Of a DNA stretch of 64,000 nucleotides, positions 37,380 to 49,386 are shown in pieces; the first letter of the stretch is position 1; each line of letters begins with the position of its first letter. Made by a program: the position numbers and the translations under genes. Source of the DNA: Otatea glauca (taxonomy: Eukaryota; Streptophyta; Magnoliopsida; Poales; Poaceae). The stretch is taken from assembly GCA_036346275.1 (NCBI GenBank), contig CM070711.1:67433078-67497077 (forward strand), read 5' to 3'. The notes below the pieces were generated by a model, which was given only the letters and a program-made list of their open reading frames with translations, was not told where the DNA came from and did not search any database.

Positions 37380-37830
37380 TGTCCAAAAGGTATGTCAATC
37401 CCTAGAAAAATTCCATTAGTAGTTTCTCCTACCATTAGTAATTGCAAAGTTGAAAGAGTTCTGATTGATGGAGAAAGTTCTTTGGATTTGCTTTTTATTT
37501 ATACCTTAGATGAAATGCAAATTCCTTGTTCTAAGATAAGACCCATTACAAACCTGTTTTTTGGTATTGAGCCTGGTCCGTCAATAACTCCAGTAGGACA
37601 GATAGTATTACCTGTCATCTTTGGAAATGCTGACAATTTCAGAATGTAATTAATTTTATTTGAAATTGTTGATTTTGAATTATCATATAATGCTATTTTG
37701 GGTAGGCCTTCACTAACAAAGTTTATAGCAACCACTCATCATGCCTACCAGAGCTTAAAGATACCTGGTCCAAAAGGCATGATTAATGTGCAAGGTGACC
37801 AAGTTACTGCGCTTAACTGTGATCGCAAGT
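37380..37830 (+). pseudogene. Retroviral-type aspartic protease remnant
   Basis: Two frames cover the region. The active-site-like motif VLIDGESSLDLLF is at about 37458-37500, corresponding to the family's usual LIDGGSS. The C-terminal flap and product-like motif YNAILGRPSLTKF is at about 37685-37735. A stop (TAA near 37647) separates the two halves. Confidence 0.75.
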
Positions 37831-37929
37831 CACTTAAGATTGTTGATCAATTACCATTAAGTAATACTAATGATACAGAGAAGTATTATAAATCTAACAA
37901 GACAGAGAAGTTGAAGATAACTCCTCAGC

Positions 37930-38282
37930 CCAATGAATATAGGACGTCCGATGAGGTAATGGCTCACTACCTGGATGAAGTGAGGAAATTGGAGAAATAC
38001 TTTAGTCATTTTGAAGTCCAATACATACTGCGAAAAAATAATATCTTAGCGGACCAGTTATCAAAACTGGGTTACTCACGATCACCTGTTCCAACAGGTA
38101 TGTTTCTTGAATATCTGTCTAAGCCATCTATAGACACATCCAGAGAAAAATCTCTGACCAGTACAAAGGTCAGAGTGCTTGAGCAGAATTCAGATTGGGC
38201 TAAACCATTTAAAGCCTATCTAGAAAATAGGATACTGCTTGAGGATATTCATGATAAGGACAGATTAATTCGAAAGGCATGA
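37930..38282 (+). pseudogene. RNase H C-terminal end and linker
   Basis: Reads EVRKLEKYFSHFEVQYILRK followed by NNILADQLSKLG, the C-terminal part of gypsy RNase H, where the NxxAD motif is conserved. It joins directly to sequence just after the protease region, so the reverse transcriptase and the first part of RNase H have been deleted. Confidence 0.75.
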
Positions 38283-38369
38283 ATGTACAAAATTCTCTAT
38301 AATACTTTATATAGAAAGGGAACACATGATATTCTCATGCGATGTATAACCTAGGAATAGAGAAAAACA

Positions 38370-39420
38370 TTACATAATGAGATACATAGGGGCTTGTGTG
38401 GAGCACATGCTTCATATAGAATACTGGATGATAAAGCTTTCCAACAAGGTTTTTATTGGCCCACTGCTTTGCAAGATGCCATGCATCTTGTGAAAACTTG
38501 TAAGCAATGCCAGTTTCATGCTCGACAAGTACATTTACCTGCTAATCAATTGCAAGTCATACCTTTATCATGGCCATTTTTGACATGAGGAATTGATATA
38601 GTAGGTCTCTTACCAAGAGCAACTAATGGATTCAAATTCCTATTTGTTAAGATAGATACACAAAATAGATTGAAGCCGAGCCAGTGGTCTCTATTACGAC
38701 TCAAGCATCGAAGAATTTCTTTGTGAAAAATATAGTCATTAGATTCGGTGTACCTAGTCGACTAATTACTGATAATGGATCACAATTCATTAGTGGTCTG
38801 TTTCAAGACTATTGTATGAAATAAGTACAAAGATTTGTTACGCTTCAGTTGCTCATCCTCAGAGTAACAGAGCAGTTGAAAGAGCTGATGGCCAAATTAT
38901 ACAAGGTATAAATTAAAGAGTGTTTGATCGTCTTACCAAACGCTGGTGGGCTTGGGTAGACGACATCTACTCTGTGCTCTGGGCCACTAGAACAACGACC
39001 AGTAGAGCAACAGGAGAAACTCCTTTTCAACTAATCTATGGAGCTTAAGCCGTGTGTCCAAATGAAATTCATTTAGGTTCTACACGGACCTCTCTCAATG
39101 AACAAGTTAATCAAGAAGACCAATGCAAAAATGATATCAATCTCTTAGAAGAAAAGCGAGATCGAGCACTTGTTAGGTTAGCAACCTATTTACAAGGCTT
39201 AAGAAGATATTACAACAAATGAGTTAAACCATGAACACTAAATGTGGGAGACTTGGTTCTAAGGCACATCCAGAATCAGTCTAACTTAAATAAGTTATCT
39301 CCTAAATGGGAAAGTCCCTTTACTGTAATATCTATTACGCGACCGGGTTCTGTTCGGCTTGCTATGGAAGATGAAAGAATTTTGTCAAACACTTAGAACA
39401 TCTAGCATCTTCGCAGGTTT
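38370..39420 (+). pseudogene. Integrase remnant
   Basis: The zinc-binding domain is visible at 38394-38588 (HxxxC-type: the His lies just before GLCGAHASYRIL; CKQCQFHA supplies the cysteines). The catalytic core follows after a TGA: GIDIVGLLPRATNG, then RLITDNGSQFISGLF near 38760. The C-terminal region includes KWEGPF-like sequence near 39305. Several stops and frame changes are present. The order fits Ty3/gypsy integrases. Confidence 0.8.
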
Positions 39421-39847
39421 TATGTGTGAAGAAGTTTCTTTTCATTTACATGGGATTCTCTTTAACTGTTACATATTAAAACTGTGTCTATTATGATAAT
39501 CCTCTGGGAATTCACAAGAGTCATCATTTGTCCGACCTCTCTATAAACAGCATACAAGGTTGCTGGTCGGATTGTGAGATAACATCTAATAGAGACTTTT
39601 CTTGTAAGCCAGTTCTTGCTACATTGAAACTTGTTAGCATTACCTTATCCCCGATTTGCTGTCGGTTAACACCAAGTACTACGTGAAAGGAACATGTCAT
39701 CACCCACATAACTGTTTGTATTCCGAACACATTGCTGTTCAGTACACAAACAATTGGGAGCTAGTGATATACTCAAAAAATATGCACAAAATAAGCAAAA
39801 GATAAAATATGACACCAAAATAGATCTTTTTCATTCATTTGAATAGA

Positions 39848-42800
39848 TCATACATTTTGCTTGTACGTAATCTTTACATTACTCATATATGTCTCAATGG
39901 TAGAAGCTACTTCTGCACGTTTTCTATTAATCTCTTCTTGAGTACTAAGTTTCAGGTCGGGCGCCAGTTTCTCTAGCTTAACCACATCCTTGTAGAAGTG
40001 CCTCAACTTGACAAAGAGAGTACTTACTTGGGTGGCGATTGAAGCTCGGAGTGCTACCTTGATAGTTTGCACCATGATGGGGATCTGATTCTAGATGATC
40101 ATCAACTAGTCGTTCACCCCCTCAACCAACTCATCAACCGACGAATTAGGATTTTCAAGTTTTACTTCTTTTCCCTTTAAATCCATGGCGATTTTCTGAA
40201 GCTGTTCAAAAATAAAGTTCAGAATAGATTTCCTACCTCTCTGAACTATGGCCAAGTCTTTTATGCAGATCTTTAATTGGTCGGTGAGTCTGTCTATTTC
40301 ATTCTTCATCATCGACCTTTGCTCTTTAGCTTTTATTCTTTCTTCTTCCCATATGAAAAGTTGAGATTCTCTGGCCTTTATTGTGTTTTTTTTAACTCTG
40401 CAAGGTTTTAATTCATATTTGCTTTCAATTTTCCCAAATAAAATTGAATTCGAGGTAGGTCAAAATTTTGTTCTTACCTGCTATCTCAGAATCATTTACG
40501 TGAAAAGTAGTTCTGTACTCTTCGGAGAGCATTTGGACCTTCTCTTTATCTTTCTTGAAGTCCTCATGGAGTCTGGAAGCTTTTTCTTCATTATATTTGA
40601 CCTTGTATTAACCTCAACAAGATCAAATTCATAACCCTTAGCGGTATTCTGAGCCACCAGGAGTTGCTTCTCTAATTCTTTTATTTGTTCCTTTGTCTGT
40701 ATCAAAACAGTTATGTCAGACCAAAAAGGATAGAGAAAAGAGAAAATAACAATAAAGTTTTTCTTACTTTTTTTACTTCGGCTTTAGCCAGAATCTTTTT
40801 CTGCTGGCTTAACAAGTCAAGCAATTCTTGCGAATGCTGTAAAAAGCAAAATAGCAAATGAATTAAGAGCTACCTTTCCTCTTTAAAAGAAGAAAAAGAA
40901 AATAAGATAAATACCTTTGCTTGCAAGTTATTGAAAACCTGCTCGAAGTCCCTTTGATCAGGGTGATCAGAGGGAGATAGCAGTGGTAAAACCACTGGAC
41001 TAATGATGTTAGTAGTTATTGCCTTTTCAGGCACTACTTCCATCTCCTTATCCTCACTGGTCGGATCAACCAGTGTTTCCTTCTCTGCAACATGGAGGTC
41101 TTCAATCTCCCCGGCAACAGAAGCCTCTTCAGCGGCGGTGGTCATCCCGACCACCTCAGTTGTCATCGCGGGAGAGGGACCAACCTCCTCCGTGGTCGAC
41201 AGACCTTGATCGACCGGTGGTTCACCACTAGCAGTCAAAGGATTTTCACCCTCAACGCTAGATAGGTCTACTTGCTCACTCGTGGGAGCCTCTTCGGTCG
41301 AAACTAAGTCATGTTCCACATTGGTCATCGCCAAGGTGACCAGTGGGTTAGCCTCAACACCAACTTGGGCAGTCACATCATGATCCACAGAAGGATCACT
41401 AGCAGTTGCCTGGGGCTAAGAATGAACAACAAAAATTCTTAGATTATGAAGACAAAGTACTCAGAAATAAAAAAAGGAGTATATGCAAGAAAATTACATA
41501 CCTACATTGAAGTCCTGAGTCTATTCCCAAGACAATATAAGCGATGATGTCCCAACATCCAGGTCGGGAGTCTTCATCCTCCTCATAATCAGAGGAACAT
41601 TATCATCTAAATCCTCACTCTCACCCTAGACAAATGGGAATGTCAGAAGATGTCTATATTGATGATCCCAATTGCGGTTGAACCATTTTTTGAAGCACAC
41701 CTAGGATGAGGTCCTTGTCTGCGTCCCCATAGCAAATGTAACCCTCTTGTCTTGCGCTTGGGACTGGTCGTGCGCATGCTTGGAACGCGCATCATCCGAC
41801 GGTCCTAAGGCTTGACTAGTGCTGGTCGGACCAGCACTAGTCCTAGCGGTGGTAGGATCCACCACCTTTGAAGCACCTCTGGTCTTCATTTTCTTAGTCA
41901 GAGGGGCCGAGGCTGATACCTCAGGCTGTTCAGCAGCCTGTTTCTGACCATGCATCTAAAGGAATAAATTCAATTGTTAAGCATACAAGACAATTAGAAC
42001 TACAAAAAACCAAAGGAACTTCTTGGTACTTACCATGATGCGTTCATTGATGAACTCATCGGTTTGCCCGATCAGGCTAGATGGCTGCCTGTCCAAGGCA
42101 GCCAGGTCGGGCCCGTCAAAAGAGATGTGCAGCATAGACACAACCCTTGACCAGGTCTCTTCAACGGCCAGAACTGACAGGAGAAATGCCCACATATGTT
42201 AGTAAAATTCTTCAATAAAAAAGAAAAGAGGTCGGTAATTGAGAATGTCCTTACCTCTAGGTTCGTCCTTGGTCGGATCCAGGTCGCCTTCCATCCTCCA
42301 GGCGAATTTGAACCGCCTCTTCAGAGGACTTATCTTATGGAATAGAAAATCAAAGACGATCCTCTACCCCATCAAGCCTCCCTGCACCAGCTTGCTAATG
42401 ATCTTGACGATGTCCCTCTCCTCCTCGGTGAGGACCAGCAAGTCCTTCTCTCTTTTTGCCTCAGTCCTTGTCCAATTTGGGGCCGCCTTCCTAGTAAATC
42501 AGAGGCAGCTACCCCTTGGGATTTCCGAGCAGAACCACTCCTTCCAATAATCATGCCATGTATCCTTGGTTGGGAGTGGGGGATATTGGGAAGCCATTTT
42601 ATCTTAGAGCTTAAAATAAGCGCTTCAAAGAGATCCTGGTCTTACTATTCCTAGTATATTGATAGAAATAGTGAAAAAGGTGAACTGGAAGGGGGAATAC
42701 CAAAAAAAGCTTCTCAAAGATGCGAGAAAACACTCAAAATGAGAATGGAATTGGGGGAAAGGTGGTGCAGCTCGATCTCAAAATGATCAAGCATGTCGGC

Positions 42801-42995
42801 CAAGAACTCACTCTCAGAGAAGCAAAACCCTAACCTCACCAAGGCAGTGAACAAGATGAGGTGCCCCTCCTGAGGCACTGGCTTCATGTCCTTCCCGCTA
42901 GGATCCCATTGCAGCATTTCGCGAGGAGGAATCAAACTTTGTTCTTCTAGTTCCTTAATCCTCCCATCGGTGAGAATCAACTTGTCCATGGCCAT
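39848..42995 (-). pseudogene. Antisense accessory ORF of the Tat element (Transposase_28-like region)
   Basis: Minus-strand frames from the Met at 42995 to a stop at 39848 form a multi-segment gene. The first segment holds GHLILFTALVRLGFCFSES and the HHLSPNSILILSVFSHL motif of the plant 'putative gypsy type transposon' family (PF04195). A TGA at 42714-42716 breaks the frame where the family continues with EAFFGIPPSS. Later segments encode an acidic Ser/Thr/Glu-rich stretch (41388-40870), a basic region with KKMKTRGASK (41955-41701) and coiled-coil-like Lys/Glu heptads (40705-40496, 40312-40106, 40075-39848). Its function in any plant element is unknown. Intron borders were not settled. Confidence 0.7.
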
Positions 42996-43120
42996 TGATG
43001 TGGGGGAAGAAGGAAGGGATTGAAGGCAAGAATTCAGAGGTCACAAAAGACTTAAAGAATTCACTTCTGCGCTTGAAAGCAGTAATGGCGTGAGAAATCC
43101 GAGAGGATTTACCCCCCCCC

Positions 43121-43130
43121 CTTTATATAG
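43121..43130 (-). promoter_or_regulatory. TATA box upstream of the antisense ORF
   Basis: GGCTATATAAAGGGG on the minus strand, about 130 bases upstream of the Met at 42995. A second, similar site (GGTATATAAAGGGGAC) lies near 43560-43575. Confidence 0.55.
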
Positions 43131-43214
43131 CCTAAATTGTGTCAGTTTTGGACACCGTTTTGGTTTTCAAGAGAGATCAAAAACTGCCTTTTTAATAAAT
43201 GATAACTGATAGCG

Positions 43215-43540
43215 GGTTAATGTTATCCTCGAACTCCCTTAGATGTTTAAATTTTTCATCGTCCATCCTTGATTATACTCCCCATCATATTTGATAGGAG
43301 AAGGGAAAAGAGTGGATGACAAAAAACTTAAAACAACTAAGAGAAGTCTGAAAGTAATTTCTTTAGAAATCTGAAAGTGCAAAGGAATCAAATGTTATCC
43401 TTAAACTTCTTTAGATATTTCAGCTTCTCGTCATCTTCCCTTGATCATACCCCTCATCATACTTGATGAAGAAGGAATAAAGGAAGATGATGAAAAGCTG
43501 AAACAACTAAAGGAGTTTGAAAGCAATCTTTTCTTGATTC
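43215..43540. repeat. Tandemly duplicated hairpin region
   Basis: Two related copies, about 43222-43370 and 43393-43540, each holding GTTATCCT...CTT(C)AGAT.TTT and a self-complementary segment. In the second copy CAGCTTCTCGTCATCTTCCC pairs with a later GGAAGATGATGAAAAGCTG around a short loop. The copies lie between the two TATA-like sites upstream of the antisense ORF. Confidence 0.75.
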
Positions 43541-43737
43541 AGAAGGAGACCTCTGTCCCCTTTATATACCTTACACATTAAAGATGATCAACGTCGGTTC
43601 AGTTACCGAGAAAGTGCAAAGATTTCCCATTTATTAGCACTTGAATCAGTCAAATAATTGGTACATAACCCTATAGAGTCACAGAAAATGAAAAGTCTTG
43701 AGTAATAAACTCTTATTTCTCAAGACTTGGGGCTAGC

Positions 43738-44347
43738 TGACGAGGGTTAAAAGCCTATCATTTGCTTGGGCCCTTAGTTTATTCATGGCTATACTCTGCT
43801 AATCGATCTCAATTCGTAAAGCCCATAATGCGTTTAACAAAGCCCATCCCTATCCGAACAGTTAGGTCTCCGACCAGTTTAGTCAAAGATGGTCAAAACT
43901 TTGCTTCACACTAGTCGTTGTCGACCAGTGAAATAGCCACCCCGACCAGTGAACTGGTCGGGGACAAACGGTTATCCTCGCACATGTCTCCGTGCGGACA
44001 GTTGTCTGACAGGTATATATAACCACCCGGAAGTTATCTCTGAAAAAGACATCGTTTGACGGTAAGACACCTCTCTGCTACGCGATGCCCTTTTGGAGAA
44101 CAACTACCGCTTCTTCAACTGGGATAAATAGGGGGTCGATCTATGCTGTTAAAGAAAATCTGGAACCAATCTAGCATCTAGCATTTGACGATTGAATCTG
44201 TAATCTGATCTGCGATTAGCATCCTGTGATCATTCAGATCACCCTATAATCTATATACTCTATCAAAGCCGCTTGGCTAATAAAGAAAGTCCACAATTTA
44301 TATTTTCGTAAGTTCGATTGCGGGACCTAAGGTCTTGGACATCGACA
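43738..44347 (+). mobile_element. 3' LTR of the Tat-lineage element
   Basis: Begins TGACGAGGG directly after CTTGGGGCTAGC, which resembles the CTTGGGGGCTAC polypurine tract of this lineage, and ends GGACATCGACA. Contains TATATATAA at 44014-44022 and AATAAAG near 44280. No partner LTR is in the window, so the borders are inferred from terminal motifs. Confidence 0.55.
44014..44022 (+). promoter_or_regulatory. LTR TATA box
   Basis: TATATATAA inside the Tat 3' LTR. Confidence 0.5.
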
Positions 44348-44349
44348 GC

Positions 44350-45035
44350 TTACACTAAAATTTGGTAAGACATAATCGATTTGTCAAGCTGAGGATAAAA
44401 TTGGATATTTCTAGCCGATATCGGTTAAAAAGGGAAAAGTCAAGTTGAAGATAGAATTGTGACCGATATTGATTCAAAGATGAAATTTTATCTGTACAAA
44501 TGCCGATACGGATCACGGCTGGCAACGCATTGGAGAAGGATACGATCGGCCTATGCACTATAAAAAGGGGATCAAGGGCAAGCAGAAGGGGATCAAGGGC
44601 AAGCAAAAACCCAACCAATCAATCAAACAACTCGTATATACTTTTATATACTTTTTCCTATCAACTAGGAGTAGACTTGTAATTTAGATCTCTTGTAATT
44701 CGTCGTTAATCAATAAAGGTGCGCGTCGCCGATTGTTGAGACTTCTCTGATTACACTAGGTTTGGTTTCCTTTGATCTTGTTATGCATTGCCTTTTTGGG
44801 GAAAATCTACTTTTATCAATCATCTAATCGGCCCTAACAGGCTGTTTAGACTTATCATTACCTTTGATTTAATCGGCTTTGTATAGCTGTTTAGATCCTT
44901 GCTGATTATCACATTAGATCGGCTTTGAGTGTATTTTTAATCTATCTTGCCGATTGCAGGATCAAATTGGCTGCCACAACTCGACCCTTTTTGAACCCGG
45001 CGTTAGTGTGTGTTTGAACCGATCAATTCATCGTC
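44350..45035 (+). mobile_element. Second gypsy-type LTR fragment
   Basis: Has TATAAAAAG (44559-44567), a short leader, AATAAA (44712-44717), repeated ATCGGC words, and an end near GATCAATTCATCGTCA followed by ACATTTTTCAGTGGCAAGAG, which resembles the junction of an LTR with a primer-binding site. No internal coding follows. The left limit is uncertain because it directly abuts the Tat LTR. Confidence 0.5.
44567..44605 (+). repeat. 18-bp direct duplication in LTR leader
   Basis: GGGGATCAAGGGCAAGCA occurs at 44567-44584 and 44588-44605, directly after the TATA box. Confidence 0.95.
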
Positions 45036-46225
45036 ACATTTTTCAGTGGCAAGAGAGGCCTAAAACTATATGAACACCATGTCCCCGTAGCATTGACTTG
45101 GCCATAATTCTTCATCCTTTTCTCGTAAGATTGACTCTCAAATTGTCGACAGAAAAAGAGTAGGTTCACCAACAAAAGAGACACTTATGCAGCGAACCAG
45201 AGAATTGTTTATCATAATTAACAACGTAAATATAATTGCATGTATCTTACCCCATGAGTCCATATTATAAATGAGTCAATGACCAAAATCAAACAGGATA
45301 TTATAATGTTCCGATATTCATTTTTACATTTGATCGAATATCCATTTTGCTATTCGCATATCTTAACCCATATCCTATGAAAATTTCCAGATTGAATAAA
45401 AATATATTGAATATGAATCAGACGACATATGCAGATCTTTTTCTGAATATCCATTTTGTCGATTTATCGAATATCCATTTTGCTATTCCCATATCTTAAC
45501 TCGTATCCCATGAAAATTTCCAGATTGAATAAAAATATATCCAATATGAATCAGACGACATATGCAGATCTTTTTCCGAATATCTATTTTGTCGATTTAT
45601 CGAATATTCATTTTGCTATTTCCATATCTTAACCCGTATCCCATGAAAATTTCCAGATTGAATAAGAATATATCGAATATGAATCAGATGACATGCGGAT
45701 CTTTTCCCGAATACGAAACCCCAATGTAAACCTTTCTAAATTCCAAACAATAAGTCAACTGGTTTTTCAATGTTAAGCATCTCAACAAAAAAAAAAAGGA
45801 AACCAACCTTTCAAAACACACCGCACGACAACATTGAAAGCATGCTTTGAAATATCTAGCATGACAAAGTTGAAAGCATTAACAACGTCAGTAGCAAAGA
45901 GACACAAAACTTGCTAATAGCAACCGGAGGAAGAGAAGAAAATCCAGTCAAACCAAACTACCCCAGCTCAGCGTGGCCTTTATTCCCCGGGTTCCCTTGC
46001 TCCTTTAGAAACCGTGTCCCCCCTCCCTCCCCGATCAACAGCAGTAGCGGCGGTCAAAAGCTTCTCTCGCGACAACCCCCCACCCCACCGTCCGTGTCTT
46101 CTTCCTCCCTACCTTCCCTCTCGTGATCTCCGCGCAGGAGCAGCGCGGACACCAGAGCCCCCACTCCATTGGTGCGACCGACCTGAATCGTCGAGGATCC
46201 CGAGGCGGAGGCGGGGGAGGTGCCC
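45036..46225. other. Intergenic and promoter side of the MACPF gene
   Basis: Contains the 133-bp tandem repeat (separate entry) and, from about 45950, a C/T-rich GC-richer segment that is probably promoter and 5' UTR of the gene starting at 46226. No clear TATA box. Confidence 0.45.
45335..45715. repeat. 133-bp tandem repeat, about 2.9 copies
   Basis: Units start at 45335, 45468 and 45601. Each begins CGAATAT(C/T)CATTTTGCTATT and contains ATGAAAATTTCCAGATTGAA and ATGAATCAGA(C/T)GACAT. The third unit is truncated. The CGAATAT words resemble hAT subterminal motifs, but no element ends were found. Confidence 0.92.
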
Positions 46226-49200
46226 ATGAGCCTGGCGGGCTCCGCCCTGGAGGCGGCGTTGCAGGCGGTGGGTCGCGGCCTCGATGCCGCGGGCGACCAC
46301 CGCCTGCTCTACTGTAAGGGCGCCGGCAGGCTCGTGGCGCTCGACGAGGCCCGCGCGCGGGACCTGCCCATCGGCGGCGATGTCCTCTGCGGCGTGCCCC
46401 CCGATGTCGAGGTCGAGGCCAACCGCGGAAGCCCCGAGCGCTGCCGCCCGATCTCCCCCGGCGCCGCCGCCGACGAGCCATTCGTCTGCAGCTTCCAGAA
46501 GGTGAGGGAGGTGCTCCCGATTGGGGGCTTCTTTTGATCGGATCGTGTGTACATATACGGCATGCCGTGTACCGTTCAACGACGCGTTGTGATGCGAGTC
46601 GTGGTGTGTCTCTTCTTGAGCTTCATGGCCATTTTTTTTCGCCGTATGTGACAGCGCTGTGTTTGTTGGCTAGATGGCTGAACATTTCAACAGGAAGGCA
46701 GGCTTGCTGGAAATAGTACCACTGGGTTCCTTCAACTCGCTGTTCAGCTTTACTGGTTCTTGGAAGAATGATGCAGCAGCGACGAAGTACCTTGCGATTG
46801 ATGGCTACTCTGTGCCGCTACATAGAGTTAAAATAACGAGTGACGAATTGTTTCTGCACGAGGGCGTTAAGCGTGCAATTCCATATAGCTGGGATCCGTC
46901 AGCATTGGCTAGGTCAGTAGGTAATCTTCTTGATTGACGTTGTTATCAGGGTCCAGTTCTGCTTGTTCCAATCCGATATAATTCTTTGCAATCACCTGCC
47001 CTTATCATATAACAAGTGGCTCTTATATCATTTCTTCCCAGCTTTATCGAGAATTACGGTACCCATATTATTACTTCTGTTATGGTTGGTGGTAAGGATG
47101 AAGTATACATAAAGCAGCATTCCTCATCCCAATTGTCAGAGTTGGAGTTCAAAAATTACGTGAGAGAAATTGGGAACGAGAGATTCTCAGATGGGGAAAG
47201 CAAGTCAAATGCGCCTCCCATCAATTACAGTGAGAAGGTTAGCAAATTCTTCGCCTTGCCATTTTAAATTAATAAGGGAAATCATTTTTATCTGTAAGGG
47301 CCGATAAGAACAGAAGCTTGTCATGACTATCTTCATTGGTTCACCTTGAGGGCTGTACAATTTATGAGTTTACAAGGATGCCTTTTGCTCATGGTTATTT
47401 ATCTGTCTACACCTTTGAGAACCACCTGAATTATCAACAGTAGGAAATTAGCTATTTTGAAAAATCAAACATGTTCAATGAAAGAAATAAGAACTGCACC
47501 ACTTTAACTGGCAACAAGACCTAATTCCAGCATACAAAATGGGGGAAAGAAATCAATCCATATGTAAAATAATTAATACCGTATTCCTTCTACAGGATAT
47601 GACAGTAATCTTCAGGAGGAGGGGAGGTTGTGATCTTGTTCAGAGTTTTATTGATTGGATAAAAACTGTCTCCTCAGCACCAGATGTCATAGGCATGACA
47701 TTTCTCCCTATTGTTTCACTTGTTGATGATATACCTGGAAAGAAGCACCTTGCTCGTGCAATTGATCTATACTTGAAATGTAAGACATGCATCCGGTTCC
47801 TTATTGTTACTGTGCTTTTAAAGCGCATTCGCCACCTTTAACACTTTTAATACCCTGAGCAATTTTCCCAGGGTATTATCGTTTATATTACAGTAGCAAG
47901 GTCCCTTTGCAGCTTTGATTCTGTTTGTACTAAAATGTTTTAGTAAGGGCGGTGTTTTCATGATCCAGATCAGCAGTTATACCCTAAAGTCATAATGCTG
48001 AGCTTAATTAAATCAATGCAGTAGTGAGGCTTCCCAAAGAAAGTGCCATGGAGAAACATTTTATGTTTCTTCTATCAGAGATGGATAATTATCCTTGCCC
48101 TTTTCCTGCTGCGATGTAAAATTATTATATTACATGGTATCTTTTCATTTATGTAATTTTGATAATTTTTGTTCTCCAGATAAACCTCCAATTGAAGAGT
48201 TGCAGTACTTCTTAGATTTCCAAGTTCCGCTGGTTTGGGCTCCAGTAGCTCCAGGTATTGCTGGTCAACATAGAAAGGAGCCTGTGTGCCCATCACTTCA
48301 GTTTAGCTTGATGGGTCCAAAGCTCTTTGTTAGCACAGAACAGGTAAAGGATACCCCTCGGATTTAAATACAAATGTTATTTTTCTCTCCTAATCTTACG
48401 ATCGATAGGTTAACTTAATAGCTCTCACCAGATTCTCTCTTATAGTTGACTGAGTGTGTGAGGAAAAAATAGAAACAGAACAACATTTTGCTAATATGCT
48501 TAATAGCAATTTGCTTGAGACGTGAAATTTAGGGTCTGCCAGATCCCAAACACAGAAGAATTTTTATTTTTTTTACTTTTACTTTTGTTGTGATTTGCTG
48601 TGAAATAACTTAATTCAATCCCTCAACCCTCACACCTTATTGCCTCAAGAGTCAAGATGGTACAGAGGAATTGGGGGAACACTGTGTTGCTACGGGGTTC
48701 GATGGCAACTTGAAATAAAAAGTTTTAAGACAATAAACTCTGCAAAGCAATGTAACACATGCTAACTTCTAATGAAATACTTGCAGATATCTGTTGGCCG
48801 TAGACCAGTCACTGGCCTCAGGCTGTGCTTGGAAGGAACCAAACAGAACCGTCTGGCTATTCATTTGCAGCACCTTGGCTCATTACCAAAAATATTCCTA
48901 CCTCATTGGGACTCCCATATCACAATTGGACCACCAAAATGGCAAGGCCCTGAAGAGCAGGATAGCCGCTGGTTCGAACCAATCAAGTGGAAGAATTTTG
49001 CTCATGTCAGCACTGCACCCATAGAAAATACTGAAACAAATATCACGGACCTTTCTGGTGTTTATATTGTCTCTGGAGCGCAATTGGGAGTGTGGGATTT
49101 TGGCGCGAAGAGTGTACTCCACCTTAAACTCTTGTTCTCCAGAGTTCCTGGGTGTACAATTAGGAGATCAGTGTGGGACCACAGTCCAAGTTTTTTGATG

Positions 49201-49386
49201 CATAGGACAGATGAAGCTTCATCGTCCTTGAGTGATAATGCAAAACTTGCGAAGATTGTTGACATGACTGAGACGTTGAAGGGCCCACAAGATGCACCTG
49301 GCCACTGGCTGGTCACAGGAGCGAAGTTGGGCGTCGAGAAGGGCAGGATTGTTGTGCGTGCGAAATACTCCTTACTAAATTATTGA
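46226..49386 (+). CDS. MACPF domain-containing protein (CAD1/NSL1 type)
   Basis: Six exons with GT-AG borders join in frame to 552 aa: 46226-46501, 46674-46912, 47042-47237, 47596-47779, 48180-48343, 48787-49386. The N-terminal part begins MSLAGSALEAALQAVGRGLD and exon 2 contains the NRKAGLLEIVPLGSFNSLF region. Exon 3 carries the MACPF signature YGTHIITSVMVGGKDEVY. The long last exon holds the conserved C-terminal region (SGVYIVSGAQLGVWDFGAKS and HWLVTGAKLGVEKGRIVV). Plant proteins of this family, known from CAD1 and NSL1 mutants, restrain salicylate-linked defence and cell death; pore formation by them is not established. Length and exon order fit an intact member. Start chosen: the ATG at 46226; the GTG six bases upstream is not a plant start. 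Confidence 0.93.

Larger units (their letters stand above)
35681..44347 (+). mobile_element. Decayed Tat-lineage Ty3/gypsy retrotransposon with antisense ORF
   Basis: Plus-strand remnants run in the order gag, protease, RNase H end, integrase. They are followed by a minus-strand accessory ORF region and a 3' LTR (43738-44347). The 5' LTR and the start of gag are missing: sequence begins abruptly after the preceding LTR ends at 35680. Reverse transcriptase and most of RNase H are deleted. An antisense accessory ORF between integrase and the 3' LTR is a known feature of Tat-type elements (RIRE2, Grande, Retand groups). Many stops and frameshifts show it is inactive. Confidence 0.8.

Noticed and set aside
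45290..45730. Second hAT element at the 133-bp repeat
   Set aside because: The CGAATAT words resemble hAT subterminal repeats, but no matching termini or 8-bp duplication were found.
46035..46579. Minus-strand Arg-rich ORFs opposite MACPF exon 1
   Set aside because: Antisense shadows of a GC-rich coding exon.
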